DNA of 64,000 nt, from assembly GCA_038253945.1 (NCBI GenBank), contig JBBSGR010000002.1, forward strand, positions 248,001 to 312,000, in the 5' to 3' direction. A model generated the notes under the pieces. It was not told the DNA's origin and did not search any database. It was given only the letters and a program-made list of their open reading frames with translations. The translations under genes were made by a program, and so were the position numbers. Below are positions 17,711-25,783 of the stretch, piece after piece. This DNA is from JBBRYW01 sp038253945 (GTDB taxonomy: Bacteria > Actinomycetota > Thermoleophilia > Gaiellales > Gaiellaceae). Each line of letters opens with the position of its first letter. The first letter of the stretch is position 1.

Positions 17711-18088
17711 GCCTGTACCAGTCGTAGTTGTTGTCGGAGCCGTAGAGCCACCGGTATCGCTCTGCGCCTTCCTTGAACGCCTCCCGGAGAACTTCGCGCA
17801 CGCTCCGGGAGAGACGCTCGTAGGCATCGCCGAAGCCGCCGTCGTAGAGGTAGCTCGTCACGAACTGGACGTCCTCCCAGGCGCGGTACAGAAGAATCCG
17901 CGTCAGTGACAGGTAGGCCACCCGGAGCAGGTACTGGCGCCAGACCCGCTGAGGAAGGCCGCTGGCGTTCCTCCAGGTAGCGACCGTGTCCGGTAGACCA
18001 GCCAGATCTGTGCCCGGAGCGATGTCGAGCGCCAGCATCTGCAGCTCTTCGAGTAGGCGACGCTCGCGACCAGGCTGAAAGCTCAGGT
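17711..18088 (-). pseudogene. Type IIG restriction-modification remnant, inverted middle part
   Basis: On the minus strand 126 residues are convincingly protein-like: LSFQPGRERRLLEELQMLAL, then VWRQYLLRVAYLSLTRILLY, LYDGGFGDAYERLSRSVREV, and finally LYGSDNNYDWYRP. The last stretch resembles the segment that in type IIG enzymes directly precedes the methyltransferase domain. Flanking plus-strand pieces come from the same protein type, so this segment has been inverted in place. No start codon, no methyltransferase motifs. Confidence 0.7.
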
Positions 18089-19078
18089 GCCGCTCGCAAC
18101 TACGTCCACTACGTCCGCCTCGAAGCGCGTAATTCGCCTCCGCAGGCGGTGCTCGATGAGCTCGAGCCCTGGAAGGCGCTTCTCGAGACGAGAGCGGAAA
18201 TCGCCAGGAACGCGCGACGGGCGTGGTGGGAAACCGCCTGGCCGCGCAATGCGGCAGACTTGTCCGCCGCAAAGGTCATCGCGCTGTACCGAACGGATCG
18301 CGGCCGCTTTGCTCTCGATGAGGAGGCGAAGTGGCAGCCGGGCAAGAAAGCGACGGTCATGGTTGGGCGCTCGCCGGACGCTCCAGTCGCGTACCTCTGC
18401 GGTCTCCTGAACAGCGAGTTGCTCGACCTCTGGTACGCGGTCCGGGGCAAATCTCCGCGCGACATCTGGCGCAACTACGAGCCGAAGCGGATGAACGAGA
18501 TTCCGTACCGCCCACCCGAGGCCGACCCGCGAGCCGAGCAAATCGCCAACCTCGTGCGCGAGATCGCGGCGAACCGGCGCGCGCTCCTCCCTCATCGTCC
18601 GTTCGTCCGCGACCTGACGCGGATCGTCAAGGATCCGTGGCGCGACGGCCCGGTCGTCGTCGACCCGGCGGCGCTCGCGCGCGAGCTGCCCGACGACGAG
18701 AAGATCTCCGTCCGCCTCGATCCCGCACTCGAGACAACCATCGAGGGCCGACCGGGGAGACCGCGGCGTGAGTCGCCGAGCGTGCTGGCCTTCGGCCGAG
18801 CGAGCGTCACCGGTGACGGCGGACGGCTCGATCTGCTCGAAGGCATGCTCGACGGGAGGGCGCCCGACGATCTGCCGGCCGTTCTCCTGCCGCGCCACGC
18901 CCAAGCATTCGAGCTGCTTGTCCGCGAGCGCGAGACGATCGTCCGCGAGCTTCTCGCCGAAGGGCGGCGCCTCGTCGAGGAGGTCGAGCGCCTCGTCTGC
19001 GCGCTGTACGACGTGCCCGAAGACCTCGCGGACGAGGTCGTCGCTCACGCGGTCCGCCGGGCCGAAGCCGCGGCGTAG
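18089..19078 (+). pseudogene. Type IIG restriction-modification remnant, C-terminal specificity part
   Basis: Open from about 18089 (NYVHYVRLEARNSPPQAVL) to the stop at 19078, about 328 residues. It resembles the target-recognition and C-terminal helical regions of type IIG methyltransferases (TaqI-like C-terminal domain): WWETAWPRNAADLSAAKVIA, YLCGLLNSELLDLWYAVRG, YEPKRMNEIPYRPPEADPRA, and a long helical tail. The SAM-binding and NPPY catalytic motifs that should precede it are missing. It ends 9 bp before polA. The part could still be translated from internal starts (e.g. 18149), but without catalytic domains it is unlikely to function. Confidence 0.75.
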
Positions 19079-19087
19079 AGTGAATCC

Positions 19088-21658
19088 GTGAGCCCGAAGA
19101 CGATGACCGGAGCCGAGCTGCAGGTCGACGACGCCCCCGCGCGGGCCTCCGAGCTCTTCCTCGTCGATGGCAACAACCTCGCCTACCGCGCCTTCTTCGC
19201 CCTCCCCGAGGAGCTCGCGACGAGCGAAGGCTTCTCGACGAACGCCCTGCTCGGCTTTACGAACATGCTCTTCAAGCTGCTGTCGGACTACCGGCCGAAG
19301 GGGGTCGCGGTCGCCTGGGACACGCGGCCGGTACACCGTGCTGCCCTCTCGAAGGACTACAAGTCGGAGCGGCGGCCGATGCCGGATCTCCTGCGCGAGC
19401 AGTTCCCGTACTTTCGCCCGATCGTCGAGGCCTTCGGGTACGTGAATCTCGAGTACGAGGGCTGGGAGGCGGACGACGTCATCGCCACGCTCGCCTCCCG
19501 CGGCGACGACGCCGGTGTCAAGACCTGCGTCGTCTCGACCGACCGCGACGCCTTCCAGCTCTGCTCCGAGAATGTGTGTCTGATGATGACGCCGCGCGGC
19601 GTCGCCGACGTCCACGTGTACACGCCGGAGCGCGTCGAGGCCCGCTACGGCGTGCGGCCGGATCAGGTGCCGGACTTCATCGGCCTGAAGGGCGACACCT
19701 CGGACAACATCCCGGGGATCCCGGGGATCGGCGACAAGACGGCCGGGCAGCTCGTGGCCCAGTACGGCTCGCTCGAGGGCGTGCTCGACCACGCCGACGA
19801 GCTCTCGCCCGCGCGCGCCAAGAACGTCCGCGAGCACGCCGAGCAGGCACGGAGCTCGAAGCAGCTTGCGACGATGCGGCGCGACCTCGAGCTCGACTGC
19901 GACCCGACGCAGCTCGTCGTTGCTCCTCCCGACCGCTCGCAGCTCCAAGAGATGTTCCGTCGTTTCGAGTTCCGCAACCTGCTGAACCGGGTCGACGAGC
20001 TCGACGCTGCTCTGCCTGCGGCAGACCAGCGTCTAGACCGGGAAACCGTCGACTGGTTGGAAGGCGACTTCGGAAACGTCACGGGCCGCATCGGGCTCGC
20101 AATCGAGGCAGACAGAATGGCCGTCGCGCGCGTGGGGGAGCCGGTGGTCGTGTCGCCACTGCGCCCTAACACTTTGCGCGAAGCGCAAATTGCCTGCCAC
20201 GACTTCAAGTCGCTTCCCCGGCTGACGATGCAGCCGGCGGACGACACGATGATCGCGGCCTACCTGATCGAGCCCGGCCGGCCGCTCTACGACCTGGACG
20301 ACCTCGCAGCCGAGTACGGGCTCGAGGTGGTCCCGGCTCCCGAGGCCGACGAGGAGACCGCACGCCTCGTGCGCCACGCCGCGACCACACTGCGGCTCGC
20401 CGAGCCCCTGCTCGCTCGGCTCGAGGACCGCGGCAGCGTCGACCTCTACCGGACGATCGAGTTGCCGCTGACGGCGGTGCTCGCAGCGATGGAGGACGCG
20501 GGGGTCAAGATCGACACCTACCGCATGGGGGAGATCACGGCGCGGCTCGCCGACCGGGTCGAGGAGCTCGAGGCCCGCGCACACGAGCTGGCAGGCGAGC
20601 CATTCGTGATCGGCTCGACCCAGCAGGTCGCACGCGTCCTCTTCGACCAGCTCCGCCTCACGCCCGGCCGGAAGGGAAAGACGGGCTACTCCACGGATAC
20701 GCGGGTGCTCCGGTCCATTCGCTCCGAGCACGAGCTGGTACCTGTGATCGAGGAATGGCGGGAGTACTCGAAGCTTTTGAATACCTACCTCGGGCCACTG
20801 CCAGAGCTGATCTCGGACATCGACGGCCGCCTTCACACGACCTTCAACCAGACGGTCGCGTCGACCGGGAGGCTCTCCACGACGAGCCCGAACCTGCAGG
20901 CGATTCCGATCCGGACGAAACTCGGCCGGGAGATTCGCTCCGCCTTCGTCGCCGAGCCGGGCTCGCGCCTCTTGTCGGCCGACTACTCGCAGATCGAGCT
21001 TCGCATCCTCGCGCACGTCTCGGGTGAGCCGAAGCTTCGCGAGGCGTTCGCTCGTGGCGACGACATTCATGCGGCGACCGCGGCGGAGGTGCTCGGCAAG
21101 GATCGCGCCACCCTGAGGAAGGACGAGCGCGCGATCGCGAAGATGATCAACTTCGGGATCATCTACGGGATCTCGGCCTTCGGCCTCTCGGAGAACCTCG
21201 AGATTCCGCGCGAGCAGGCCCAGGAGTACATCGACGCCTACCTCGCGCGCTTCCCCTACGTCCAGGACTTCATCCAGAGGACAATCGAGCAGGCCGAGCG
21301 AGACGGCTACGTGACCTCGCTGCTCGGCCGCCGCCGGCCGGTTCCCGAGATCCGGACTCGGAACCGGCAAACTCGCGCGCTCGGCGAGCGGCTCGCGGTC
21401 AACTTCGTCATGCAGGGCTCGAACGCGGACATCATCAAGGTTGCGATGATCCGCATCCATCGCCGCCTACGCGCCGAAGGGCGCGCCGGGCGGCTCGTCC
21501 TGCAGGTTCACGACGAGTTGCTGCTCGAGGTGCCCCAGGCGGAGGTCTCTGCCGTCCGTGACCTCGTACGCGAGGAGATGATCGGCGCGTTCGCGCTCGA
21601 TCCTCCGCTTGCGGTCGACGTCGGCGTCGGGGAGGACTGGAGCGAGGCGAAGAGCTGA
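19088..21658 (+). CDS. polA: DNA polymerase I
   Basis: An 856-residue enzyme starting at GTG 19088. The N-terminal 5'-nuclease domain opens with FLVDGNNLAYRAFFALPEEL and has its helix-3-turn region at GIPGIGDKTAG. The middle domain keeps the exonuclease fold (CHDFKSLPRL...DDTMIAAYLIEP) but lacks the DxE motif, so it has no proofreading, as in many actinobacterial Pol I enzymes. The polymerase domain has motif A SADYSQIELR (about 630), motif B KMINFGIIYGISAFGLS and motif C QVHDELLLE. It works in gap filling and Okazaki fragment maturation. rpsA and coaE follow. Confidence 0.97.
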   Translation: MSPKTMTGAELQVDDAPARASELFLVDGNNLAYRAFFALPEELATSEGFSTNALLGFTNMLFKLLSDYRPKGVAVAWDTRPVHRAALSKDYKSERRPMPDLLREQFPYFRPIVEAFGYVNLEYEGWEADDVIATLASRGDDAGVKTCVVSTDRDAFQLCSENVCLMMTPRGVADVHVYTPERVEARYGVRPDQVPDFIGLKGDTSDNIPGIPGIGDKTAGQLVAQYGSLEGVLDHADELSPARAKNVREHAEQARSSKQLATMRRDLELDCDPTQLVVAPPDRSQLQEMFRRFEFRNLLNRVDELDAALPAADQRLDRETVDWLEGDFGNVTGRIGLAIEADRMAVARVGEPVVVSPLRPNTLREAQIACHDFKSLPRLTMQPADDTMIAAYLIEPGRPLYDLDDLAAEYGLEVVPAPEADEETARLVRHAATTLRLAEPLLARLEDRGSVDLYRTIELPLTAVLAAMEDAGVKIDTYRMGEITARLADRVEELEARAHELAGEPFVIGSTQQVARVLFDQLRLTPGRKGKTGYSTDTRVLRSIRSEHELVPVIEEWREYSKLLNTYLGPLPELISDIDGRLHTTFNQTVASTGRLSTTSPNLQAIPIRTKLGREIRSAFVAEPGSRLLSADYSQIELRILAHVSGEPKLREAFARGDDIHAATAAEVLGKDRATLRKDERAIAKMINFGIIYGISAFGLSENLEIPREQAQEYIDAYLARFPYVQDFIQRTIEQAERDGYVTSLLGRRRPVPEIRTRNRQTRALGERLAVNFVMQGSNADIIKVAMIRIHRRLRAEGRAGRLVLQVHDELLLEVPQAEVSAVRDLVREEMIGAFALDPPLAVDVGVGEDWSEAKS

Positions 21659-21721
21659 GCTCGGGAGCTGTTTCCCGCCCGAAGTCTCGAACGTCGCAAA
21701 CTGCGAGCCGCAAGGCGCGTC

Positions 21722-21727
21722 TATACT
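21722..21727 (+). promoter_or_regulatory. Candidate -10 (TATACT) for rpsA
   Basis: TATACT lies 14 bp upstream of the rpsA ATG, in an 82-bp gap after polA. A matching -35 is not clear (AACTGC-like), so this is a weak call, but it would give rpsA its own promoter with a very short leader. Confidence 0.35.
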
Positions 21728-21740
21728 AACCGGCCGCTCG

Positions 21741-23195
21741 ATGACGAACGAGATCGTGGACAGAGAAGAAGAACAGCTCGAGGAGGGTGTCTGGACGCGT
21801 GGTCCCGACGGGGAGCTGATCCCGGACTACGACTCCACCTTTCCCGACATCAACGAGGGACAGGTCGTCCACGGCAAGGTCGTCCGCGTCGACAAGGACG
21901 AGGTCCTCGTTGACATCGGCTACAAGTCCGAGGGAGTGATCCCGGTTGGAGAGCTGTCGATTCGACGGTCCGTCAATCCGGCGGACGAAGTGTCGCTCGA
22001 CGAGGAGATCGACGCTCTCGTGCTCACGAAGGAAGACCCTGACGGCCGGCTGATCCTCTCGAAGAAGCGCGCGCGGTTCGAGCTCGCCTGGAAGAAGATC
22101 GAGGGCGCCGCCGAAAGCGGCGAGCCCGTCGACGGCAGGGTGATCGAAGTCGTGAAGGGCGGGTTGATCATCGATCTGGGGATCCGCGGCTTCCTGCCCG
22201 CGTCGCTCGTCGACATCCGGCGCGTCCAGGACCTGGACGACTTCATGGGCAAGGAGCTGCGCTGCAAGGTGATCGAGCTGAACCGGGCTCGCAACAACGT
22301 CGTGCTCTCGCGGCGCGCGGTGCTCGAGGACGAGCGCAAGGAGACACGGCAGGCCATTCTCGACCGCCTGTCGCCGGGCGACGTCGTCGAGGGCCAGATC
22401 TCGAACATCGTCGACTTCGGCGCGTTTGTCGACCTCGACGGGATGGACGGCCTGATTCACATCTCGGAGCTCTCCTGGAGCCACGTCAACCATCCATCCG
22501 AGGTGCTCTCGATCGGCCAGGACGTACGCGTCAAGGTGCTCGATATCGACCGCGACCGGCAGCGGATCTCGCTCGGTCTCAAGCAGACGCAGTCCGATCC
22601 GTGGCAGCAGGTGGTCGAGAGGTACGGGCAGGGTGACGTCGTCGAGGGCAAGGTGACGAAGGTCGTGACCTTCGGTGCCTTCGTCGAGATCCTCCCCGGG
22701 GTGGAGGGGCTCGTGCACATCTCCGAGCTCGCTGCACAGCACGTCGAGAACCCGCGCGAGATCGTCTCGCAGGGCCAGACGGTCAGCGTGCGCATCCTCG
22801 AGGTCGACGCCGACCGGCGGCGTCTGTCGCTGTCGATGAAGCGTGTCGACGATGCTGCGCCGGTCAGCCGCCCCGCCGAGGCCGGAGACGCCTCCGTGCC
22901 GATGAGCCCGCAGCTCGATCTCTCGGAGGAGGTCTTCAAGGAGGAGCCCGCTGCGGAGGAGGAAGCTCCGGCAGCCGAGGTTTCCGCAGCCGAGGAAGAC
23001 CCCGGCGCCGCCGCTGAGGCGATGGCCGTCGATACGAGCATCGACGTCGACCAGCCGTCGCCCCAGGAAGATGCCGGCGCGGCCGCTGAGGCGATGGTCG
23101 TCGACGCGAGCATGGACGCCGATCAGGCGTCGCCCGAGGAGCCCGGCCCGGGCGATTCCGAGGGTGGCGCCCCCGCATCCCCAGACGACGCGTAG
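21741..23195 (+). CDS. rpsA: 30S ribosomal protein S1
   Basis: A 484-residue protein from ATG 21741 with four S1 RNA-binding domains: INEGQVVHGKVVRVDKDEVL, GEPVDGRVIEVVKGGLIIDL, GDVVEGQISNIVDFGAFVDL and GDVVEGKVTKVVTFGAFVEI. It binds mRNA on the small subunit. Four domains match the actinobacterial form rather than the six of E. coli. The acidic Ala/Glu tail contains two tandem 24-residue repeats (EDPGAAAEAMAVDTSIDVDQ and the near-copy EDAGAAAEAMVVDASMDADQ), encoded at 22995-23066 and 23067-23138. Confidence 0.95.
   Translation: MTNEIVDREEEQLEEGVWTRGPDGELIPDYDSTFPDINEGQVVHGKVVRVDKDEVLVDIGYKSEGVIPVGELSIRRSVNPADEVSLDEEIDALVLTKEDPDGRLILSKKRARFELAWKKIEGAAESGEPVDGRVIEVVKGGLIIDLGIRGFLPASLVDIRRVQDLDDFMGKELRCKVIELNRARNNVVLSRRAVLEDERKETRQAILDRLSPGDVVEGQISNIVDFGAFVDLDGMDGLIHISELSWSHVNHPSEVLSIGQDVRVKVLDIDRDRQRISLGLKQTQSDPWQQVVERYGQGDVVEGKVTKVVTFGAFVEILPGVEGLVHISELAAQHVENPREIVSQGQTVSVRILEVDADRRRLSLSMKRVDDAAPVSRPAEAGDASVPMSPQLDLSEEVFKEEPAAEEEAPAAEVSAAEEDPGAAAEAMAVDTSIDVDQPSPQEDAGAAAEAMVVDASMDADQASPEEPGPGDSEGGAPASPDDA
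22995..23138 (+). repeat. Tandem 72-bp repeat inside the rpsA tail
   Basis: Two adjacent 72-nt units, each encoding 24 residues of the acidic S1 tail. Nucleotide similarity is high (GCCGCTGAGGCGATGG in both). This is an in-frame duplication in a low-complexity disordered region. Confidence 0.7.
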
Positions 23196-23805
23196 GCCGC
23201 TAGCGGTCGCCATCACGGGCGGCATCGGGGCCGGCAAGAGCGAAGCCCTGGCCGCGTTCGCGCGGCACGGAGCCGCGACCGTGTCGAGCGACGAGATCGT
23301 GCACCGGCTGCTGCGCGAGGACGAGGCGGTGCAGGGCGCGCTCGTGGCGCGGTTCGGCCCCGCGATTCTCGACGACGCGGGCCAGATCGACCGGCAGGCG
23401 GTGGCCGAGATCGTCTTCGGCGATCGCGCCGCGCTCAGCTGGCTGGAAGCGCTGCTCCATCCGCTCGTAGCGGTCGAGTATCTCGAATGGCGCGAGGCGC
23501 TCGCCGGTCTCGCCCGGCCGCCGATCATCTGCGTCACGGAGGTGCCGCTTCTCTACGAGGTGGGCGGTGAGACGCGTTTCGACGCCGTGGTCGTCATCAC
23601 GGCGCCGCCGGAAGTCCGGTCGGGAAGAAAGGAGATCTCGTTCGAGGCCCGCGAGCGGCGCCTCCTCCCTGACCGGGAGAAGGTGCGCCGGGCCGACTTC
23701 TCCTACGTGAACGACGGCACGCTTGCCGATCTCGACGCCTTCGTGGGCGGCGTCGTGACCACGCTGTCAGACTCAACGTCGCGTGAGGTCCAAATAGACG
23801 CTTGA
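23164..23805 (+). CDS. coaE: Dephospho-CoA kinase
   Basis: A 213-residue kinase for the last step of coenzyme A synthesis. I start it at GTG 23164, overlapping the rpsA end by 32 bp, because no ATG is available before the P-loop AITGGIGAGKSEAL. Other family marks are VSSDEIVHRLL, LLHPLVAVEYLEW, TEVPLLYEVGGETRFDAVVV and the C-terminal FSYVNDGTLADLD. The lid segment (APPEVRSGRKEISFEARERR) is less canonical than usual. The order rpsA-coaE is common in actinobacteria. Confidence 0.9.
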   Translation: MAPPHPQTTRRPLAVAITGGIGAGKSEALAAFARHGAATVSSDEIVHRLLREDEAVQGALVARFGPAILDDAGQIDRQAVAEIVFGDRAALSWLEALLHPLVAVEYLEWREALAGLARPPIICVTEVPLLYEVGGETRFDAVVVITAPPEVRSGRKEISFEARERRLLPDREKVRRADFSYVNDGTLADLDAFVGGVVTTLSDSTSREVQIDA

Positions 23806-23850
23806 CAAGCATCATTTGTGATGTCATAGTGACGTCATGCAAGCATCACG
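23802..23850 (+). promoter_or_regulatory. Promoter/operator of the RHH gene, probably leaderless
   Basis: A perfect -35 TTGACA (23802-23807, overlapping the coaE stop) and CATAGT (23825-23830) are 17 bp apart; the expected start of transcription falls on the ATG at 23837. The site is dense in symmetry: direct repeats CAAGCATCA flank it on both sides, CATCA-TTTG-TGATG is an inverted repeat, and TGACGTCA is palindromic. This pattern fits autoregulation by the RHH protein it drives. Confidence 0.6.
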
Positions 23851-24286
23851 GTTTGTCGAGACACTCAAGTCCGAGCTCATCGCCCTCGCGGAGCTCGGAG
23901 ACGAGAACGCAGCCGCCGCTGCGAGGCGCATCGCCGTCTCGCTTCAGGGCTCGCTCAGCCTCACGTTGCTGAGCGCGCTCGGGGAGGCGGCTCGCGAGCT
24001 GAGCCCGCAGATCCCGGAAGGCCGTGTCGAGGTTCGGCTCGTCGGCCAGGATCCCGAGCTGATCTTCATCCGGGAGGAAGCCGAGACTGCTCCGGCCGTC
24101 TCTGACGAGGCCTTCACCGCCCGGATCAGCCTCCGGCTGCCCGACGCTCTCAAGCGGAGCGTCGAGGATGCGGCCGAGAGCGAGGGAGTTTCTGCCAACA
24201 CGTGGATCGTGCGGGTGATCTCGCAGAGCGTCCACGGGCGAGGCCGACGCTCGGGCAAGCGCCTGACCGGCTTCGCCGAGAGTTGA
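23837..24286 (+). CDS. HicB-like protein with C-terminal ribbon-helix-helix domain
   Basis: A 149-residue protein. Residues 1-60 are helical (FVETLKSELIALAELGDENA). After an acidic linker, residues 93-130 form a ribbon-helix-helix DNA-binding motif (ARISLRLPDALKRSVEDAAE, then GVSANTWIVRVISQSV), as in HicB/Arc-type antitoxins and regulators. No toxin gene adjoins it; instead a tiny ORF and a DUF4097 gene follow in the same direction, so a stand-alone repressor of that small operon is more likely than an antitoxin. The promoter overlaps its start and carries symmetric repeats. Confidence 0.75.
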   Translation: MQASRFVETLKSELIALAELGDENAAAAARRIAVSLQGSLSLTLLSALGEAARELSPQIPEGRVEVRLVGQDPELIFIREEAETAPAVSDEAFTARISLRLPDALKRSVEDAAESEGVSANTWIVRVISQSVHGRGRRSGKRLTGFAES

Positions 24287-24297
24287 GAGGAGTAAGC

Positions 24298-24423
24298 ATG
24301 CCCTTCTACCACCTGCCGTTCGGACACGCGGAATGGCATACCGACCCGCGCGACCCCCGCGCCCTGCGGGCGCCTCGCGACACGCATGGTCCCCGCCGCG
24401 CGAGCGTTCGGAGGCCGCGGTGA
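24298..24423 (+). CDS. 41-residue conserved-context small protein
   Basis: ATG 24298 has a good RBS (GAGAGGAG) and the frame ends in a TGA that overlaps the GTG of the next gene (GTGA), so it is very likely translated and coupled. The sequence MPFYHLPFGHAEWHTDPRDP is rich in His, Pro, Arg and aromatic residues, with no membrane segment. The His-rich N-terminal half could bind metal, but this is speculation. It is too short to assign to a family. Confidence 0.6.
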   Translation: MPFYHLPFGHAEWHTDPRDPRALRAPRDTHGPRRASVRRPR

Positions 24424-25367
24424 GACGCGAATCCTTCACGACGCCGGGGCCGGTCGAGCTTCTGCTCCAGGTGCCCGCAGGTCGGATCGAGCTCGAGACG
24501 CTCGAGACGGCCGAGACGGTCGTCGAGCTCGAGCCGCTCCGGGAGGACGAGGCGAGCGTGGCCGCCGTCGAGTCCGCCCGCGTCGAGATGCGCGAGCGCG
24601 CTGCCGGAGGGCAGCAGGTGACGGTCAGCGTGGACGAGGCGGCTGCCGGAATCGGCTTCAGCTTCGGGCGCGGCGCCTCGGACGAGCAGAGCCGCCGCTT
24701 CCGCTTCGGCTTCTGGCGAACGCCCGAAGTGCTCGTCCGCGTCCGCTGTCCGCAAGGCGCGAGCGTGGAGGCACAGGGCGGCTCGTCCGACGTGGAGGGG
24801 CGAGGCAGCTTCGGCTCGGTCGAGGTGACGAGCGGCTCCGGAGACATCTCGTTCCACCAGGTCGGGGGAGCGGCCCAGATCAACGGGGCAAGCGGCGACG
24901 TAGAGCTCGGCCACGTGGAGCAGGAAGCTCGGATCAACACGGCCTCCGGCGATATCGAGATTCGCCATGCGCAAGGCGGAGGCACGATCCGCACGGCATC
25001 GGGCGACGTCGAGGTGAGGCAGACAGGCTCGCCGCTCACCGTGCAAACCGCCTCGGGCGACGTCATCGTCCATCGAGCGGAGGCTTCGCTGGACATCGCG
25101 ACCGCATCCGGCGACCAGCGCGTCGACAGCGTCGGCGGGGGAGACGTCTCGATGAAATCGGCTTCTGGCGACATCTACGTCGCGGTTCGGCGCGGGACGA
25201 AGTTGTGGATGGACGCGCGCTCGCGAAGCGGCGATGCGAGCTCGGATCTCGACGTCGGCGACGATCCGCCGCCGGAGGGCGCGCCGGTGCTCGAGCTTCG
25301 TGCCACGTCGGTGAGCGGAGACGTCCGCATCGCGCGGGCCTCCTCGACAGCGGAGCTCGCCGAGTAG
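24420..25367 (+). CDS. DUF4097-type beta-helix adhesin-like protein
   Basis: A 315-residue protein starting at GTG 24420 (VRRESFTTPGPVELLLQVPA). From about residue 115 it is a run of short repeats built on the theme SGDI/ASGDV (VTSGSGDISF, NGASGDVELG, NTASGDIEIR, RTASGDVEVR, QTASGDVIVH), the DUF4097 right-handed beta-helix. No signal peptide is evident, so it may be cytoplasmic. DUF4097 proteins often occur with anti-sigma or PspC-type regulators; here the partners are an RHH regulator and a 41-residue protein. Function unknown. Confidence 0.8.
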   Translation: MRRESFTTPGPVELLLQVPAGRIELETLETAETVVELEPLREDEASVAAVESARVEMRERAAGGQQVTVSVDEAAAGIGFSFGRGASDEQSRRFRFGFWRTPEVLVRVRCPQGASVEAQGGSSDVEGRGSFGSVEVTSGSGDISFHQVGGAAQINGASGDVELGHVEQEARINTASGDIEIRHAQGGGTIRTASGDVEVRQTGSPLTVQTASGDVIVHRAEASLDIATASGDQRVDSVGGGDVSMKSASGDIYVAVRRGTKLWMDARSRSGDASSDLDVGDDPPPEGAPVLELRATSVSGDVRIARASSTAELAE

Positions 25368-25441
25368 CCGATCGGCATCGAGTAGAGCGCGCGCCGGCCC
25401 GACCCCCCGCGCCGCCGATCACAACCGAAGGAGGAATCGTG

Positions 25442-25783
25442 GTGGACAACCGGATCCAGGCGTACGCACGCCTGCTGGTCGAGGACTGCATCGATGTTCA
25501 GCCCGGCTGGCAGGTCCTCGTCGCGGCATCCGCGCTTGCGCGGCCGCTCGCAAAGGAGGTGATGTGCCAGGTGGCAGCAAGGCGCGCCTACGCGATCCCG
25601 CGAGTCAGCTTCTCAGGCGTGAGCGCAATCGTCGAGCTGCCGTGGCTGCAGGAGGCACCGCTCGAGCTGCGGCGTATGCAGCGATACGCCGACCGGATCG
25701 ACGCGGCCGACGGGATTCGCATCCTCGCCGAGGACACCGCCGACGGCGCCCTCGTGCAGCGGAACGGGAAATGGCTGGTCTGA
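25442..25783 (+). CDS. Truncated M29 aminopeptidase, N-terminal domain only
   Basis: Starts at GTG 25442 with a strong RBS (AAGGAGG, 7 bp). Its 113 residues (IQAYARLLVEDCIDVQPGWQ, then VSFSGVSAIVELPWLQEAP) parallel the first third of the intact M29 protein at 30126 (VEQYARLLVERCVDVQPRET). The catalytic metal ligands of M29 enzymes lie in the missing C-terminal part, so it cannot be a peptidase. The C-terminus (ADGALVQRNGKWLV) is unrelated and overlaps the next gene's start. Either a decay product or a domain kept for dimer contacts. Confidence 0.65.
   Translation: MDNRIQAYARLLVEDCIDVQPGWQVLVAASALARPLAKEVMCQVAARRAYAIPRVSFSGVSAIVELPWLQEAPLELRRMQRYADRIDAADGIRILAEDTADGALVQRNGKWLV

Noticed and set aside
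17711..18088. Programmed invertible segment switching restriction specificity
   Set aside because: No inverted repeats flank the segment and there is no invertase gene; the methyltransferase core is also missing, so flipping would not restore a working enzyme.
19576..20169. Programmed frameshift product within polA
   Set aside because: The alternative frame is a shadow; the polA frame is uninterrupted with all domains in order.
23837..24423. Reading the RHH protein and the 41-residue ORF as a toxin-antitoxin pair
   Set aside because: The RHH protein is longer than a normal antitoxin, the small ORF has no toxin-like features, and it is coupled to DUF4097 instead. Kept only as an open question.
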